In this document: positions 8,314-16,922 of the stretch, piece after piece
Position numbering within the stretch: position 1 is the first letter of the stretch
How the letters are laid out: every line of letters begins with the position of its first letter
NCBI GenBank assembly: GCA_017544805.1
Contig: JAFYDK010000089.1
Span: 62,001 to 126,000, forward strand
DNA from: Bacteroidales bacterium
GTDB lineage: Bacteria; Bacteroidota; Bacteroidia; Bacteroidales; UBA3824
Length of the DNA stretch: 64,000 bases
Direction of reading: 5' to 3'
Notes under the pieces: model-generated
The model's database searches: none
What the model was told of the DNA's origin: nothing
What the model saw: only the letters and a program-made list of their open reading frames with translations
Made by a program: the position numbers and the translations under genes

Positions 8314-9936
8314 TTAATATCCGGGATTTTGTTCCAATACGCCGTTTGAACGTTCGATTTCCACACTCGGAATCGGAAACAGCAAATCTCTGTTTTCGTT
8401 GAAATTGATACCTTCGTCCTGCGGTTCTATTAAGTTATTGGTTTCGTACTCGTCTGTTGAAATTTGTGTGTTGTATATCACCCAAGAACCGTTAGGTCCG
8501 AACAAGTTGCAAGCCACTTTTTTACCGTTGTCGTCTGTCCAGCGGCGGATGTCATAAAGACGGTTGCCTTCCATGGCAAGTTCCAAACGGCGTTCGTTGC
8601 GGATTGCGTGTTTAAGTTCGTTGCCGGTTGAAGTAACAGCATCAAGTTCCACTCTTGAACGAACCTGATTCAAATACTTCTGAGCCTCAGCATCCTTGCC
8701 TAACTGATTCTTTACCTCGGCAGCCATCAAAAGTATGTCTGCATAACGTAAAAGTCTGTAATTCAAACCATTATAACCGTCAGCATAATAAGATGTATTA
8801 CGTTTTGCCATCGGTATATAAAGCTTTGCGTTTATACGTCCACATTTGTGGTCTTTTGCCCCGATTAAAAAACCGGTAAGTTTTTTCTCGTCATCTTTGT
8901 CCCTGTGATAAACTGTTTCATCCTCTTCTCCCGGAACAGATAATGCCCCGTTCTTTATGATCGTACAGTATTTTCTGATTTCATCACCTTCCGAATCGAA
9001 TGCGTTTTCCAAATCGGAAGTAGGTCCGCTCCATGCCCAACCGTTAGTTAAATCATCCCTTGAACCGGCTACAACAGATATCATTTCACCAGTATTATGT
9101 GCCTCGTCTGATGAATTTTGAATTTCAAAGAGACTTTCCTCGCTGTTGTTACAATCTATGCTCCAAACATCTTCAAAATTTTCAAGCAGTTTGTATTCTC
9201 CGCTGTTTATGACTTCGTCCAAATACTTTTCTGCTTCATTATATTTTTCGTGATAGAGATAAGTCTTTGCCAGCATACCCAATGCAGCACCTTTGGTTGC
9301 ACGTCCAAGCTCGTTTGATGCTATGGTCTGACTCCTGAGAGGTAAATACTCGCTTGCTTCCAAAAAGTCTTTTTCAATTTGACTGTATGTCTCATCCAGA
9401 GTTGAGCGTTTTACATCCTTTGCGTCATCTACAATTTTCATGCTTAAAACCAAAGGCAAACCTCCGAAGTTTCTTGCAAGTTCAAAATATTGATAAGCTC
9501 TTAAAAATTTAGCTTCCGCAATCATTCTGTTTTTCTTTTCCTCGCTGATATTTGTAACGTCAGGAAGATATCCCAATACAATATTACAGCGGCGGATACC
9601 TTGATAACGCGAACGCCAAAAATTAAGAATGGTGCCGTTGTCTGTTCTTCCCTGATATGTGGCAAGGTCATAATATCCGGAAGCGTCCTGACCGGTATTA
9701 TTCATCCAACTGTCATCGGTGCATATATCAGCAAGAATGTATGCGTTGTATATCTGCCACCAACTGTCAAAGTCCAATGACTCATAACAGCCGTAAATTT
9801 GTTTCAGACATTCTTCCTCGTTGTTAAAATAATTGTCTTCTATCTGAGTTCCTTTTACATCTTGCGTTAAGAAATCATCAGTGCAACCGCTCAGCGCAAA
9901 AGTTGCTATTATGCCGTATTTTAATAATTTTTTCAT
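8314..9936 (-). CDS. SusD/RagB-family outer-membrane glycan-binding lipoprotein
   Basis: 540 residues from ATG 9936, chosen over the ATG at 9966 because it gives a lipoprotein signal (A-L-S-G-C, Cys18, followed by T-D-D-F-L). Typical SusD features: an N-terminal T-Q-x6-E-x-N-Y-F-type region, the R-A-Y-Q-Y-F-E-L-A-R TPR helix near residue 150, and the C-terminal R-N-E-R-R-L-E-L-A-M-E-G-x-R-x-x-D-I-R-R-W motif, then the ending N-P-G-Y. SusD caps the SusC transporter and captures the glycan at the surface. It lies 33 bp after the SusC stop, as expected for the pair. Confidence 0.95.
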   Translation of the reverse strand: MKKLLKYGIIATFALSGCTDDFLTQDVKGTQIEDNYFNNEEECLKQIYGCYESLDFDSWWQIYNAYILADICTDDSWMNNTGQDASGYYDLATYQGRTDNGTILNFWRSRYQGIRRCNIVLGYLPDVTNISEEKKNRMIAEAKFLRAYQYFELARNFGGLPLVLSMKIVDDAKDVKRSTLDETYSQIEKDFLEASEYLPLRSQTIASNELGRATKGAALGMLAKTYLYHEKYNEAEKYLDEVINSGEYKLLENFEDVWSIDCNNSEESLFEIQNSSDEAHNTGEMISVVAGSRDDLTNGWAWSGPTSDLENAFDSEGDEIRKYCTIIKNGALSVPGEEDETVYHRDKDDEKKLTGFLIGAKDHKCGRINAKLYIPMAKRNTSYYADGYNGLNYRLLRYADILLMAAEVKNQLGKDAEAQKYLNQVRSRVELDAVTSTGNELKHAIRNERRLELAMEGNRLYDIRRWTDDNGKKVACNLFGPNGSWVIYNTQISTDEYETNNLIEPQDEGINFNENRDLLFPIPSVEIERSNGVLEQNPGY

Positions 9937-9969
9937 AATCGCTTTGTTTTTAAAACAATTGTTCATTAA

Positions 9970-12900
9970 TTAAAAGTTTAAATTAACGCCGAATAAGAAA
10001 ATTCTTGTATTCGGATATGCAACATTGTCGATACCGCTTTCGATAACAGAACCGGTTGCTGCCGTTTCAGGATCCAAACCGCTGTATTTCGTAATTGTAA
10101 AAGGATTCTGAGCCGAAACCGACAATCTTAAATTGTTAATTTTTGTTTTTTCCTGATCAAACTTGATAGTGTAGCCGAGTTGGATTTGTTTGCAGCGCAA
10201 ATACGAGCCGTTCTCAACAAACCAGTCGCTGACAGTGCTGTAGTTTTTGTTGGCATCGTTGTATGAAAGTCTGGGAATATCTGTGTCCTGACCTTCATGA
10301 TTCCAAGCCTTTTCGTATGTTCCAGCCCAAACGTTCTGACCTGAAACGCCAGAATAATAGCCTTTAGTCTTGTTGAAAATATCATTGCCGAACGTTCCGT
10401 AAAAATTCATTGCAAAATCCCAGTTTTTATAGTTTAATCCGAGATTGACGCCCATATAAAGTTTTGGAAAAGCGTTGCCGATGAATGTCCTGTCGTTTAC
10501 GTCAATAACACCGTCATTGTTTATGTCCTCAAAAATTAAATCACCAGGCATAGCTTTCGGCTGCAACAGCTCTCCGTGTTCGTTGGCATAAGAAGTAACC
10601 TCTTCCCAGTTCTGGAATATTCCGATACATTTGTATCCGTAGAATCTTGAAATTTCTGCATCAGATTCGTTGCGGATGATGAAACTGCCGCCAAAATCAT
10701 TTCTCTCTAACGGAGCGGAACTGCCAAGGTCTTTCGCTATATTCTTAACACCGGAGAGATTTACTCCCACTTCATAAGAGAAATCTTTTTTTACCTGATC
10801 ATTCCATTTCACGGAAAGTTCCCAGCCGTTTGCTTCCATACTTCCGATGTTTGTCCAAATTTCGCCGTCCCACACAGGAAGTCCGGCAACCAAAATATGG
10901 GCTTCTTTCAACAGCATATCGTGAGTTTTCTTCTTGTAGAGTTCCATAGTAACATTCAAACGGTCTTTCAAGAATCCCATATCCAAGCCGATATTATAAT
11001 CTTCAACTTTTTCCCACCGAATGTTGGGGTTTGCAGTGGAGCTTATTAAAGAACCGGTTACAACCTCGCCGTTTACAACGTAGTATGTAGGTCCTACTTT
11101 TGACAGATATGCATCGTTGCTGATAGACTGGTTGCCGACTTTACCCCAGCCGAGACGCAACTTCAGGTTGGAGAAAATATTCTGGGATTTCATAAACTCT
11201 TCTCCCGAGATTCTCCATGCCGCACTTACAGCCGGAAATGTCGCATATTTGTTGCCTTCCATGAATTTAGACGAACCGTCAAAACGGACACTTGCGGTTA
11301 AATAGTAACGTGAGTCAAAGTTGTACATTACACGTCCGAGGTATGATACAAGCGAAGAAAATTCATCTGAGCCGTCGGCATTTTCTTTGCCGGTTCCAGC
11401 CGTAACATAACGCAAGTTTTCGTTGTTGGAAGGTATGTTATCACGGCTGCCGGTAAGCCAGTAATATGAGAATTTCTCCATTGTATAACCTGCCATCAAG
11501 TTCAGGCTGTGTCTTTCTGCAAATATCTTTTGATAGTTCAAAGTGTTTGTCCAGTTCCAATCGTTCCAAATCTTGCTATTTCTTGTAGCCAGATTTACGT
11601 CTCTTGACTCTTTTGCGTCAATAAAAAACGACGGTTCAAAATTATCTGACATTCTGAATCTTGCATTATCACCGAATTGAGAACGGACTGACAATCCTTT
11701 TACAATTTCGATATTGATGTAAGGACTCATTAAAAGACCATATTCATTGGAGTGTGCGCTCATGCGTTTGAGACTTGCCACAGGATTCCATTCACTATTG
11801 TTGTTGGTGCGTGAATACCAAGAGTATTCGTTGCTAATTTCCTGATAGTCCGAGCGAAAAATAGAAGTCGTTGGATCCATTGCCATTGCCGCTCTCATCA
11901 AATCAGGAGTATCGTCCCAACGCTCGAGTTTCGGAGAGAATTCCGTACCGATTTTAAGATGATCGCTAAAGAAATTGTATTCAACATTGAGTCTGCCAGT
12001 AAATTTTTCCCAGTATCCGTAGTTGTAGTGCGAATTGGAGCGGTAATAACCGAAAGAGCCGGAATATATCATATTGTCTGTTCCGCCTTGAAATCCGATA
12101 TTGTAGTTTTGGGTTATGGCGTATTTTTCAACTGTTTCATTCCACCAATCAGTGCCTTCCGCATCTGTGATGTTGTTAATGCCTTTGTATGGCGAGACTT
12201 GATTGTCGTTGGTGTAACGGGTTTTGTAAACTTTCTCGTATTCAGAGGCTTTTGCCATACCGGGATCGCCGATAACGCTTAAACCCAAAGACGAACTGAA
12301 TTGAAACTGAACCTGACCTTTTTTACCTTTTTTAGTCGTGATAAGTACAACGCCGTTTGAAGCTCTTGTACCGTAAATAGCCGAAGCCGAAGCGTCTTTC
12401 AAGACTTCCATTGACTCGATGTCTTCGGGGTTAAGAAAGTTGATGTTGTCGCCAACGGGCATACCGTCCACAACGTAAAGCGGATTAGAACCGTTTACAG
12501 TTGTTACACCGCGGATGATAACCCTCGGTGTTGCGCCCGGCTGACCGGTCGAAGTGATTTGAACGCCGTTTACTTTTGACTGCAAAGCATTCATCGCATT
12601 ACCGGAATTGAAAGATGTAACATCTTCAGCCGAAACTGACGAAATACTTGAGGTCAAATCGGATTTTTTAGCCGTACCGTAACCGATAACCACAACCTCT
12701 TCTAAGTCTTTTGTATCATCTTGAAGTATGAAGTCGAGTTTGGTCATTCCTTCACTGATTTTTATTTGTTCGGTTCTAAAACCTAACATAGAACATTCAA
12801 CAACGGCATCTGCAGGAATGGTAATCTTATAATTACCATCAACGTCAGTTATGGTACCGTTAGTAGTGCCTTTTTCCAAAATGACGGCACCAATAAGGAT

Positions 12901-13002
12901 TTCGCCATTTTTGTCCTTTACTTTACCGGTTAATGTGATATTTTGCGCAAAAAGGCAAGTGGTAATCAACATTAACGTTAATAATGATAATATTTTTTTC
13001 AT
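9970..13002 (-). CDS. SusC/RagA-family TonB-dependent outer-membrane transporter
   Basis: 1010 residues. Signal peptide 1-19 (ends C-L-F-A-Q), then a CarboxypepD-regulatory-like domain (about 22-95, L-T-G-K-V-K-D-K-N-G-E), TonB box-like E-E-V-V-V-I-G-Y-G-T, a plug domain containing A-S-A-S-A-I-Y-G-T-R-A-S-N-G-V-V-L-I-T-T-K (20-residue core shown in part), then the 22-stranded barrel ending in aromatic Phe (V-N-L-N-F). Imports oligosaccharides into the periplasm using TonB energy, with SusD as the lid. Length is normal for the family. Third-from-top logic: it follows a SusE/F-like gene rather than starting the operon. Confidence 0.96.
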   Translation of the reverse strand: MKKILSLLTLMLITTCLFAQNITLTGKVKDKNGEILIGAVILEKGTTNGTITDVDGNYKITIPADAVVECSMLGFRTEQIKISEGMTKLDFILQDDTKDLEEVVVIGYGTAKKSDLTSSISSVSAEDVTSFNSGNAMNALQSKVNGVQITSTGQPGATPRVIIRGVTTVNGSNPLYVVDGMPVGDNINFLNPEDIESMEVLKDASASAIYGTRASNGVVLITTKKGKKGQVQFQFSSSLGLSVIGDPGMAKASEYEKVYKTRYTNDNQVSPYKGINNITDAEGTDWWNETVEKYAITQNYNIGFQGGTDNMIYSGSFGYYRSNSHYNYGYWEKFTGRLNVEYNFFSDHLKIGTEFSPKLERWDDTPDLMRAAMAMDPTTSIFRSDYQEISNEYSWYSRTNNNSEWNPVASLKRMSAHSNEYGLLMSPYINIEIVKGLSVRSQFGDNARFRMSDNFEPSFFIDAKESRDVNLATRNSKIWNDWNWTNTLNYQKIFAERHSLNLMAGYTMEKFSYYWLTGSRDNIPSNNENLRYVTAGTGKENADGSDEFSSLVSYLGRVMYNFDSRYYLTASVRFDGSSKFMEGNKYATFPAVSAAWRISGEEFMKSQNIFSNLKLRLGWGKVGNQSISNDAYLSKVGPTYYVVNGEVVTGSLISSTANPNIRWEKVEDYNIGLDMGFLKDRLNVTMELYKKKTHDMLLKEAHILVAGLPVWDGEIWTNIGSMEANGWELSVKWNDQVKKDFSYEVGVNLSGVKNIAKDLGSSAPLERNDFGGSFIIRNESDAEISRFYGYKCIGIFQNWEEVTSYANEHGELLQPKAMPGDLIFEDINNDGVIDVNDRTFIGNAFPKLYMGVNLGLNYKNWDFAMNFYGTFGNDIFNKTKGYYSGVSGQNVWAGTYEKAWNHEGQDTDIPRLSYNDANKNYSTVSDWFVENGSYLRCKQIQLGYTIKFDQEKTKINNLRLSVSAQNPFTITKYSGLDPETAATGSVIESGIDNVAYPNTRIFLFGVNLNF

Positions 13003-13037
13003 ATCTTTATATCGTTATTTATTCAAACAATAATTTT

Positions 13038-14585
13038 TTATTTAGATACTGAAGGAATAATTTTCATACGTCCCAAGTGAATATCGAAAATGATATCATA
13101 TTTACCTGTCTTAGGAATTGTAAGTTCCGCATGATTATTTACTTCCACATTGTTATTATACGAAGTAGTTGCATTTTCATAACCCAGTCTTGTATACTTT
13201 CCTGTCCAGACCCAAATTTCAGGATCATTTTTGGTCTCCGATTCTGGTTTCCAACTTGCATAATCCCACCAAACATCTGTGTGTATGATATGAGGATGGA
13301 AATTGAAAGAACCTGCTTCAAGTTCCAAACCAAGAATCTGAATAATATGCTTATTTTGGGGATTGTACTGAAATTCATATCCTTCCTTAATGTTATTAGG
13401 ATTGTCCGTCATCGCACCTATTCTGAAAGGTTGCCAGTCTATTTCTGGGTCATCCTCCCATTTACCGTCTGTAAATTTTCCCTTCTCCCAATGATTCCAT
13501 TCATTTTTACCTAATTCGTGCGGCAACGGGTCTATTGCCTCTTCAAGTGTGTAAGTTGTTTTGGCATCATAAGTACCTTCCTTTGTATTAAAAACTATCT
13601 TGTAATAAACACCTTCCTTGTCAAGAATAAGCGGTTGCGCTTCGTCCGGATTCGGGGTCAGAATTTTATTGTTTGACGGGTCTAAACCGAAACAAATAGG
13701 ATCAAACGAGTTTTTTTGCGGAATAAAGCGGATTTCAGTTCCGGCTGTTTCATTGTAGTAAAAAGCCGTGTATTCAAATTCGCCTGAATGGTTAACAAGC
13801 ATCGGAACTCCGCATACATCAGAGGTCAGGTCAGCTTCTTTCTTTACGTCGCTGAGATACATTCTTTCGTAGTCCTTGAGTTCATCCTTTGAAATGGTGA
13901 TTTCTTTTTCTACTTTGTTGTCAAAAGCATCGTATGCAGCTATTGTACCTTTGTAGTCGCGGTTTTCATCACCGAGTTCAATACGCTTTTTGTATTCATA
14001 TTCTTTGCTGTCGTTTGAAATTTCTTCGTCAATATTCAACTCAGGAAATTTTACGGTTACACGTTTAATTACTTTGTTGTCAGAAACGGCAAATTTCAAA
14101 TTGAATGATGTCATAATGACATTGATAGTACTGCTGGGTTCCGATGTGAATTTCGGATTTGTGAAATCGCCGTCCATGCTTGCGGTAAAAGTAGCCGAAG
14201 AAACATTTCCGACCAAGTCTTCAACAGTAATTACGATAGGGAACGATTCGCTTTTAAGCGTATCGGGAACGGTAAATTTGTAATCAAGGTCATAACTTTT
14301 GCAGTCAGAACCTTTAAGTTTTAAGATGTTGATAGTGTTGTTCAGAAACAAGTCTGAGTTTTTAAGATTGATAGTTTTGATACCGTCAGCATCGTCAATT
14401 TTAGCTTTTATTCTGAACTCTTTTGCAAACTCCCAGTGAATAGTTTCGTTTTCAAGAGAGATTGTTGGGTTTTGATTGTCTACGGCAGAGAAACTTTTTT
14501 CGTCGTCGCCGCAACTCGCAATTATTGCGCCTGAGAGCATAAGGGCGGCAATAAATGCTTTAGGATTAAAAAGTGTTTTTCTCAT
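13038..14585 (-). CDS. SusE/SusF-like surface glycan-binding lipoprotein
   Basis: 515 residues with a lipoprotein signal (I-A-S-C, Cys25, followed by G-D-D-E). The middle half is built of beta-rich Ig-like modules (T-V-E-D-L-V-G-N-V-S-S-A-T-F). The C-terminal half has the SusE/F-type repeats: A-Y-Y-x-V-x-F-N type strands and an end G-K-Y-D-I-I-F-D-I-H-L-G-R-M-K-I-I-P, which resembles the outer-membrane starch-binding-like domain. No catalytic motif is seen. Likely role: accessory binding of the polysaccharide at the surface. It precedes susC by 35 bp and is the first gene of the operon, whereas such proteins usually follow susD. Confidence 0.75.
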   Translation of the reverse strand: MRKTLFNPKAFIAALMLSGAIIASCGDDEKSFSAVDNQNPTISLENETIHWEFAKEFRIKAKIDDADGIKTINLKNSDLFLNNTINILKLKGSDCKSYDLDYKFTVPDTLKSESFPIVITVEDLVGNVSSATFTASMDGDFTNPKFTSEPSSTINVIMTSFNLKFAVSDNKVIKRVTVKFPELNIDEEISNDSKEYEYKKRIELGDENRDYKGTIAAYDAFDNKVEKEITISKDELKDYERMYLSDVKKEADLTSDVCGVPMLVNHSGEFEYTAFYYNETAGTEIRFIPQKNSFDPICFGLDPSNNKILTPNPDEAQPLILDKEGVYYKIVFNTKEGTYDAKTTYTLEEAIDPLPHELGKNEWNHWEKGKFTDGKWEDDPEIDWQPFRIGAMTDNPNNIKEGYEFQYNPQNKHIIQILGLELEAGSFNFHPHIIHTDVWWDYASWKPESETKNDPEIWVWTGKYTRLGYENATTSYNNNVEVNNHAELTIPKTGKYDIIFDIHLGRMKIIPSVSK

Positions 14586-14628
14586 ATTTTGCGTGATTTA
14601 AAAAAAAACGATTTTTTTCTTTTATGTC

Positions 14629-14637
14629 GCAAATATA
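14629..14637 (-). promoter_or_regulatory. Candidate -7 box (TATATTTGC) for the first glycan locus
   Basis: On the minus strand the bases read TATATTTGC, matching the Bacteroidota -7 consensus TAnnTTTG. It is 44 bases upstream of the first ATG of the operon. No good TTTG -33 element is seen at 19-20 bases, as expected for a promoter that needs an activator. Confidence 0.55.
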
Positions 14638-14665
14638 TATGCAAAAACTTAACATTATCCACAAT

Positions 14666-14729
14666 ATATCATTCAAAATGCCCATATAAATCGTTCTTGA
14701 ACGGTTTGTTATGGTATTTTGAATGATAT
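14666..14729. repeat. 64-base near-perfect palindrome upstream of the first glycan locus
   Basis: The outer arms (14666-14679 and 14716-14729, ATATCATTCAAAAT and its complement) pair over 14 bases. Inner segments CCATA/TATGG, AAA/TTT and CGTTC/GAACG pair in register with small bulges, giving about 27 pairs around a tiny loop. It lies between the stop of the ATPase gene and the candidate -7 box of the PUL. No U-run follows on either strand, so it is not a normal terminator. It may be an operator, a cruciform-forming site or a repeat-element copy. Confidence 0.8.
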
Positions 14730-14788
14730 GTAAGGGGTGGGAAATGAGTGTAAAAATAACAATAAATTAATATAGTAGGCGGAAAATT

Positions 14789-16084
14789 TTATAAGTTTTG
14801 AAAACAATTTACGGCATATAGCGGATAATTTGTCAGCCATTCTTGTTCTCTATATGGCGACATTGAAAATCTTATGCCGTGAAGTCCCTGATTTTTTTTG
14901 ACAAAAATTTTTAAACTTTTTGCTTGCAAATTTTCTTCGGCTTTTACTTCAATAGGGAAAATTTTATCGTCTTTTTGAACCAAAAAATCCAGTTCTCCTT
15001 GTGAATTATCTGCCGACCAATAGTAAATATTATTTTTTTTGTAGGTTCTGAGTTGTTGAAAAACAAATTGTTCAGTAAGTGCGCCTTTGTAATCTGTAAA
15101 AATAGCATTACCGTTGATTAATGTTTGCTGCGGTATGCCGCTTAATGCTCCAAGTAGACCTATGTCAGACATGAAGAGTTTGAACGCGGAAAAATCTTCA
15201 TACGCAGAAAGCGGCAATAATCCTTTTTTGGTACGGCTTACTTTGTAAACTAAGCCTGCATCTTTTAACCATTCGATTGCAAGTTCAAAATTTTTAGCTC
15301 TTGCGCCTTCTTTTAAAAAACCGTATATAAATTTTTTGTTTTCTTTTGAAAGTTGTCCGCTTATACTGCGCCAAACCATTCTCAATCTCGGCACTTCTTC
15401 TAACGGAGCGTGTTTTGAAAAATCTTTGTCGTAAGCCTCTAAAATATTTTCTTGTAAGTTTCTTACTAATTGCATATTATTGGTTTCTGCAAAACATTTT
15501 ACGACTTCCGGCATTCCGCCTATGAAAAAATATAGGCGTAGTAAATCTTTTAATTGGGTTTCAAACGGCGAAAGCATTTGCCAATTTTGTTGTTTGATGA
15601 CTTTAACGAATTGACCTTTTCCTACGGCCTCTAAAAATTCCCAAAACGATAGCGGATAAACATTTACAAAGTCTACTTTTCCGACCGGAAAACTGTCGTT
15701 TTGGTGAGTTGATATTCCTAATAGTGAGCCGGCTGCTATGACAGGTTGGTTCGGTAGGAGTTCATAAAAGTATTTTAGAGCGGTAACGCCTCTTTTTGCT
15801 TCTTGAATTTCGTCTAATATTAGTAAAGTTTCTTCGTCAGGAAAAATGCCTGTGGCAAGGCTTATTTCTAAAAGAATTCTGTTCATATCGAAATCTTTTT
15901 CAAACAAGTGGCTAAGTTGTGCATTTGTTTCAAAATTGATATAAATACTTTTTGAAAATGCCTTTTTTGCAAAATTTTGCATTAACCAAGTTTTACCGAC
16001 TTGACGTGCTCCTTGTAGAATAAGAGGTTTTCTATTCGGTTTATTTTTCCATTCGTAAAGTTCTTCTAATACATATCTTATCAT
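14789..16084 (-). CDS. AAA-family ATPase with C-terminal DUF4143 (AAA_14/DUF4143)
   Basis: 431 residues. N-terminal P-loop ATPase: Walker A G-A-R-Q-V-G-K-T (residues 25-32), Walker B L-L-I-L-D-E-I-Q near 93, sensor-like A-A-G-S-L-L-G. The C-terminal DUF4143 part ends with a PD-(D/E)XK-like core (G-E-L-D-F-L-V then I-E-V-K-A), a fold often linked to nucleases. These proteins occur in many variable copies in Bacteroidota and archaea; their cellular role is not settled. It stands alone, with 33-bp tandem repeats upstream and a long palindrome downstream. Confidence 0.9.
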   Translation of the reverse strand: MIRYVLEELYEWKNKPNRKPLILQGARQVGKTWLMQNFAKKAFSKSIYINFETNAQLSHLFEKDFDMNRILLEISLATGIFPDEETLLILDEIQEAKRGVTALKYFYELLPNQPVIAAGSLLGISTHQNDSFPVGKVDFVNVYPLSFWEFLEAVGKGQFVKVIKQQNWQMLSPFETQLKDLLRLYFFIGGMPEVVKCFAETNNMQLVRNLQENILEAYDKDFSKHAPLEEVPRLRMVWRSISGQLSKENKKFIYGFLKEGARAKNFELAIEWLKDAGLVYKVSRTKKGLLPLSAYEDFSAFKLFMSDIGLLGALSGIPQQTLINGNAIFTDYKGALTEQFVFQQLRTYKKNNIYYWSADNSQGELDFLVQKDDKIFPIEVKAEENLQAKSLKIFVKKNQGLHGIRFSMSPYREQEWLTNYPLYAVNCFQNL

Positions 16085-16141
16085 GGTGTTTTGTTTTTGG
16101 GGTTTAACACTGCAAATATACGCCTTAAAATTGACATTTCC

Positions 16142-16230
16142 AAAAAGTCCGACTAAAAAGTGTATCTGTAATACAAAAAGTCCGACTAAAAAGTGTATCT
16201 GTAATACAAAAAGTCCGACTAAAAAGTGTA
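16142..16230. repeat. Tandem array of a 33-bp unit, 2.7 copies
   Basis: Identical 33-bp units at 16142-16174 and 16175-16207 and a truncated third copy at 16208-16230. Each contains the odd palindrome AGTC-C-GACT and a GTAT...ATAC pair. The unit size is a multiple of three, so long shadow reading frames run through it. It ends 12 bases before the -33 element of the nth promoter. Too short and without spacers for a CRISPR. Confidence 0.95.
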
Positions 16231-16242
16231 ATGATTAAAAAT

Positions 16243-16273
16243 TTTGTTCGTTTTATTTTTTTTGTTACCTTTG
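16243..16273 (+). promoter_or_regulatory. Promoter of nth (TTTG-N19-TACCTTTG)
   Basis: TTTG at 16243-16246 and TACCTTTG at 16266-16273, separated by 19 bases, match the Bacteroidota sigma-ABfr consensus. Transcription would start about 10 bases before the nth ATG at 16290. Confidence 0.8.
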
Positions 16274-16289
16274 TTAAAAAAACAAAAAC

Positions 16290-16922
16290 ATGAATGAGCT
16301 TTATAAAACTGTAACGGATTATTTTTCTATAAAAATGCCGGTTGCGGAAACGGAGTTGAAATTTGATACGCCTTTTCAACTGCTTGTTGCTGTCAGGCTT
16401 TCCGCGCAGTGTACTGACAAAAGGGTTAATCAGGTTACGAAAGTTTTTTTTAAGGATTTTCCCGATGCTCAATCGGTTTATAATACTGATTTTGAGACAA
16501 TTTTCCCCTATTTAAAATCTATTTCGTATCCCAATTCCAAGACGAAAGACGTTTTGGGTATAGCGAAAATGTTGATTGAGGATTTTCATGGTCAAGTGCC
16601 TAAAACGGTTGATGACTTGCAAAAACTTCCCGGTGTTGGTCCTAAAACCGCTAACGTTGTGGCATCAGTGCTTTTCGGAGCTAAAGTTATGCCCGTTGAT
16701 ACTCATGTTTTTAGGGTTTCAGCTCGTTTAGGCTTGACACAAAACGCCAAAACGCCGCTTCAAGCCGAGAAACAATTGGAAAAGGGTTTTGAAAAAGATG
16801 TTTTAACACGGGCACATCATTGGCTTATTCTTCACGGTCGTTATGTTTGTAAAGCAAGAAAACCGCTTTGCCCTGAATGTGGGCTTACAGCGGTTTGCAA
16901 GTATTTTTCTACCAAATCTTAA
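16290..16922 (+). CDS. nth: Endonuclease III (DNA glycosylase/AP lyase)
   Basis: 210 residues, normal for the family. Helix-hairpin-helix L-P-G-V-G-P-K-T-A with catalytic K119, general Asp D137 in V-D-T-H-V, and a C-terminal [4Fe-4S] motif C187-x6-C194-x2-C197-x5-C203. Removes oxidised pyrimidines and cuts the abasic site in base-excision repair. The start is supported by a perfect promoter ending 16 bases upstream. The 3' end overlaps the convergent phosphatase gene by 14 bases with no terminator between them. Confidence 0.97.
   Translation: MNELYKTVTDYFSIKMPVAETELKFDTPFQLLVAVRLSAQCTDKRVNQVTKVFFKDFPDAQSVYNTDFETIFPYLKSISYPNSKTKDVLGIAKMLIEDFHGQVPKTVDDLQKLPGVGPKTANVVASVLFGAKVMPVDTHVFRVSARLGLTQNAKTPLQAEKQLEKGFEKDVLTRAHHWLILHGRYVCKARKPLCPECGLTAVCKYFSTKS

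Noticed and set aside
16142-16230. Possible CRISPR array
   Set aside because: The units are directly joined without unique spacers, only 2.7 copies are present, and there are no cas genes.
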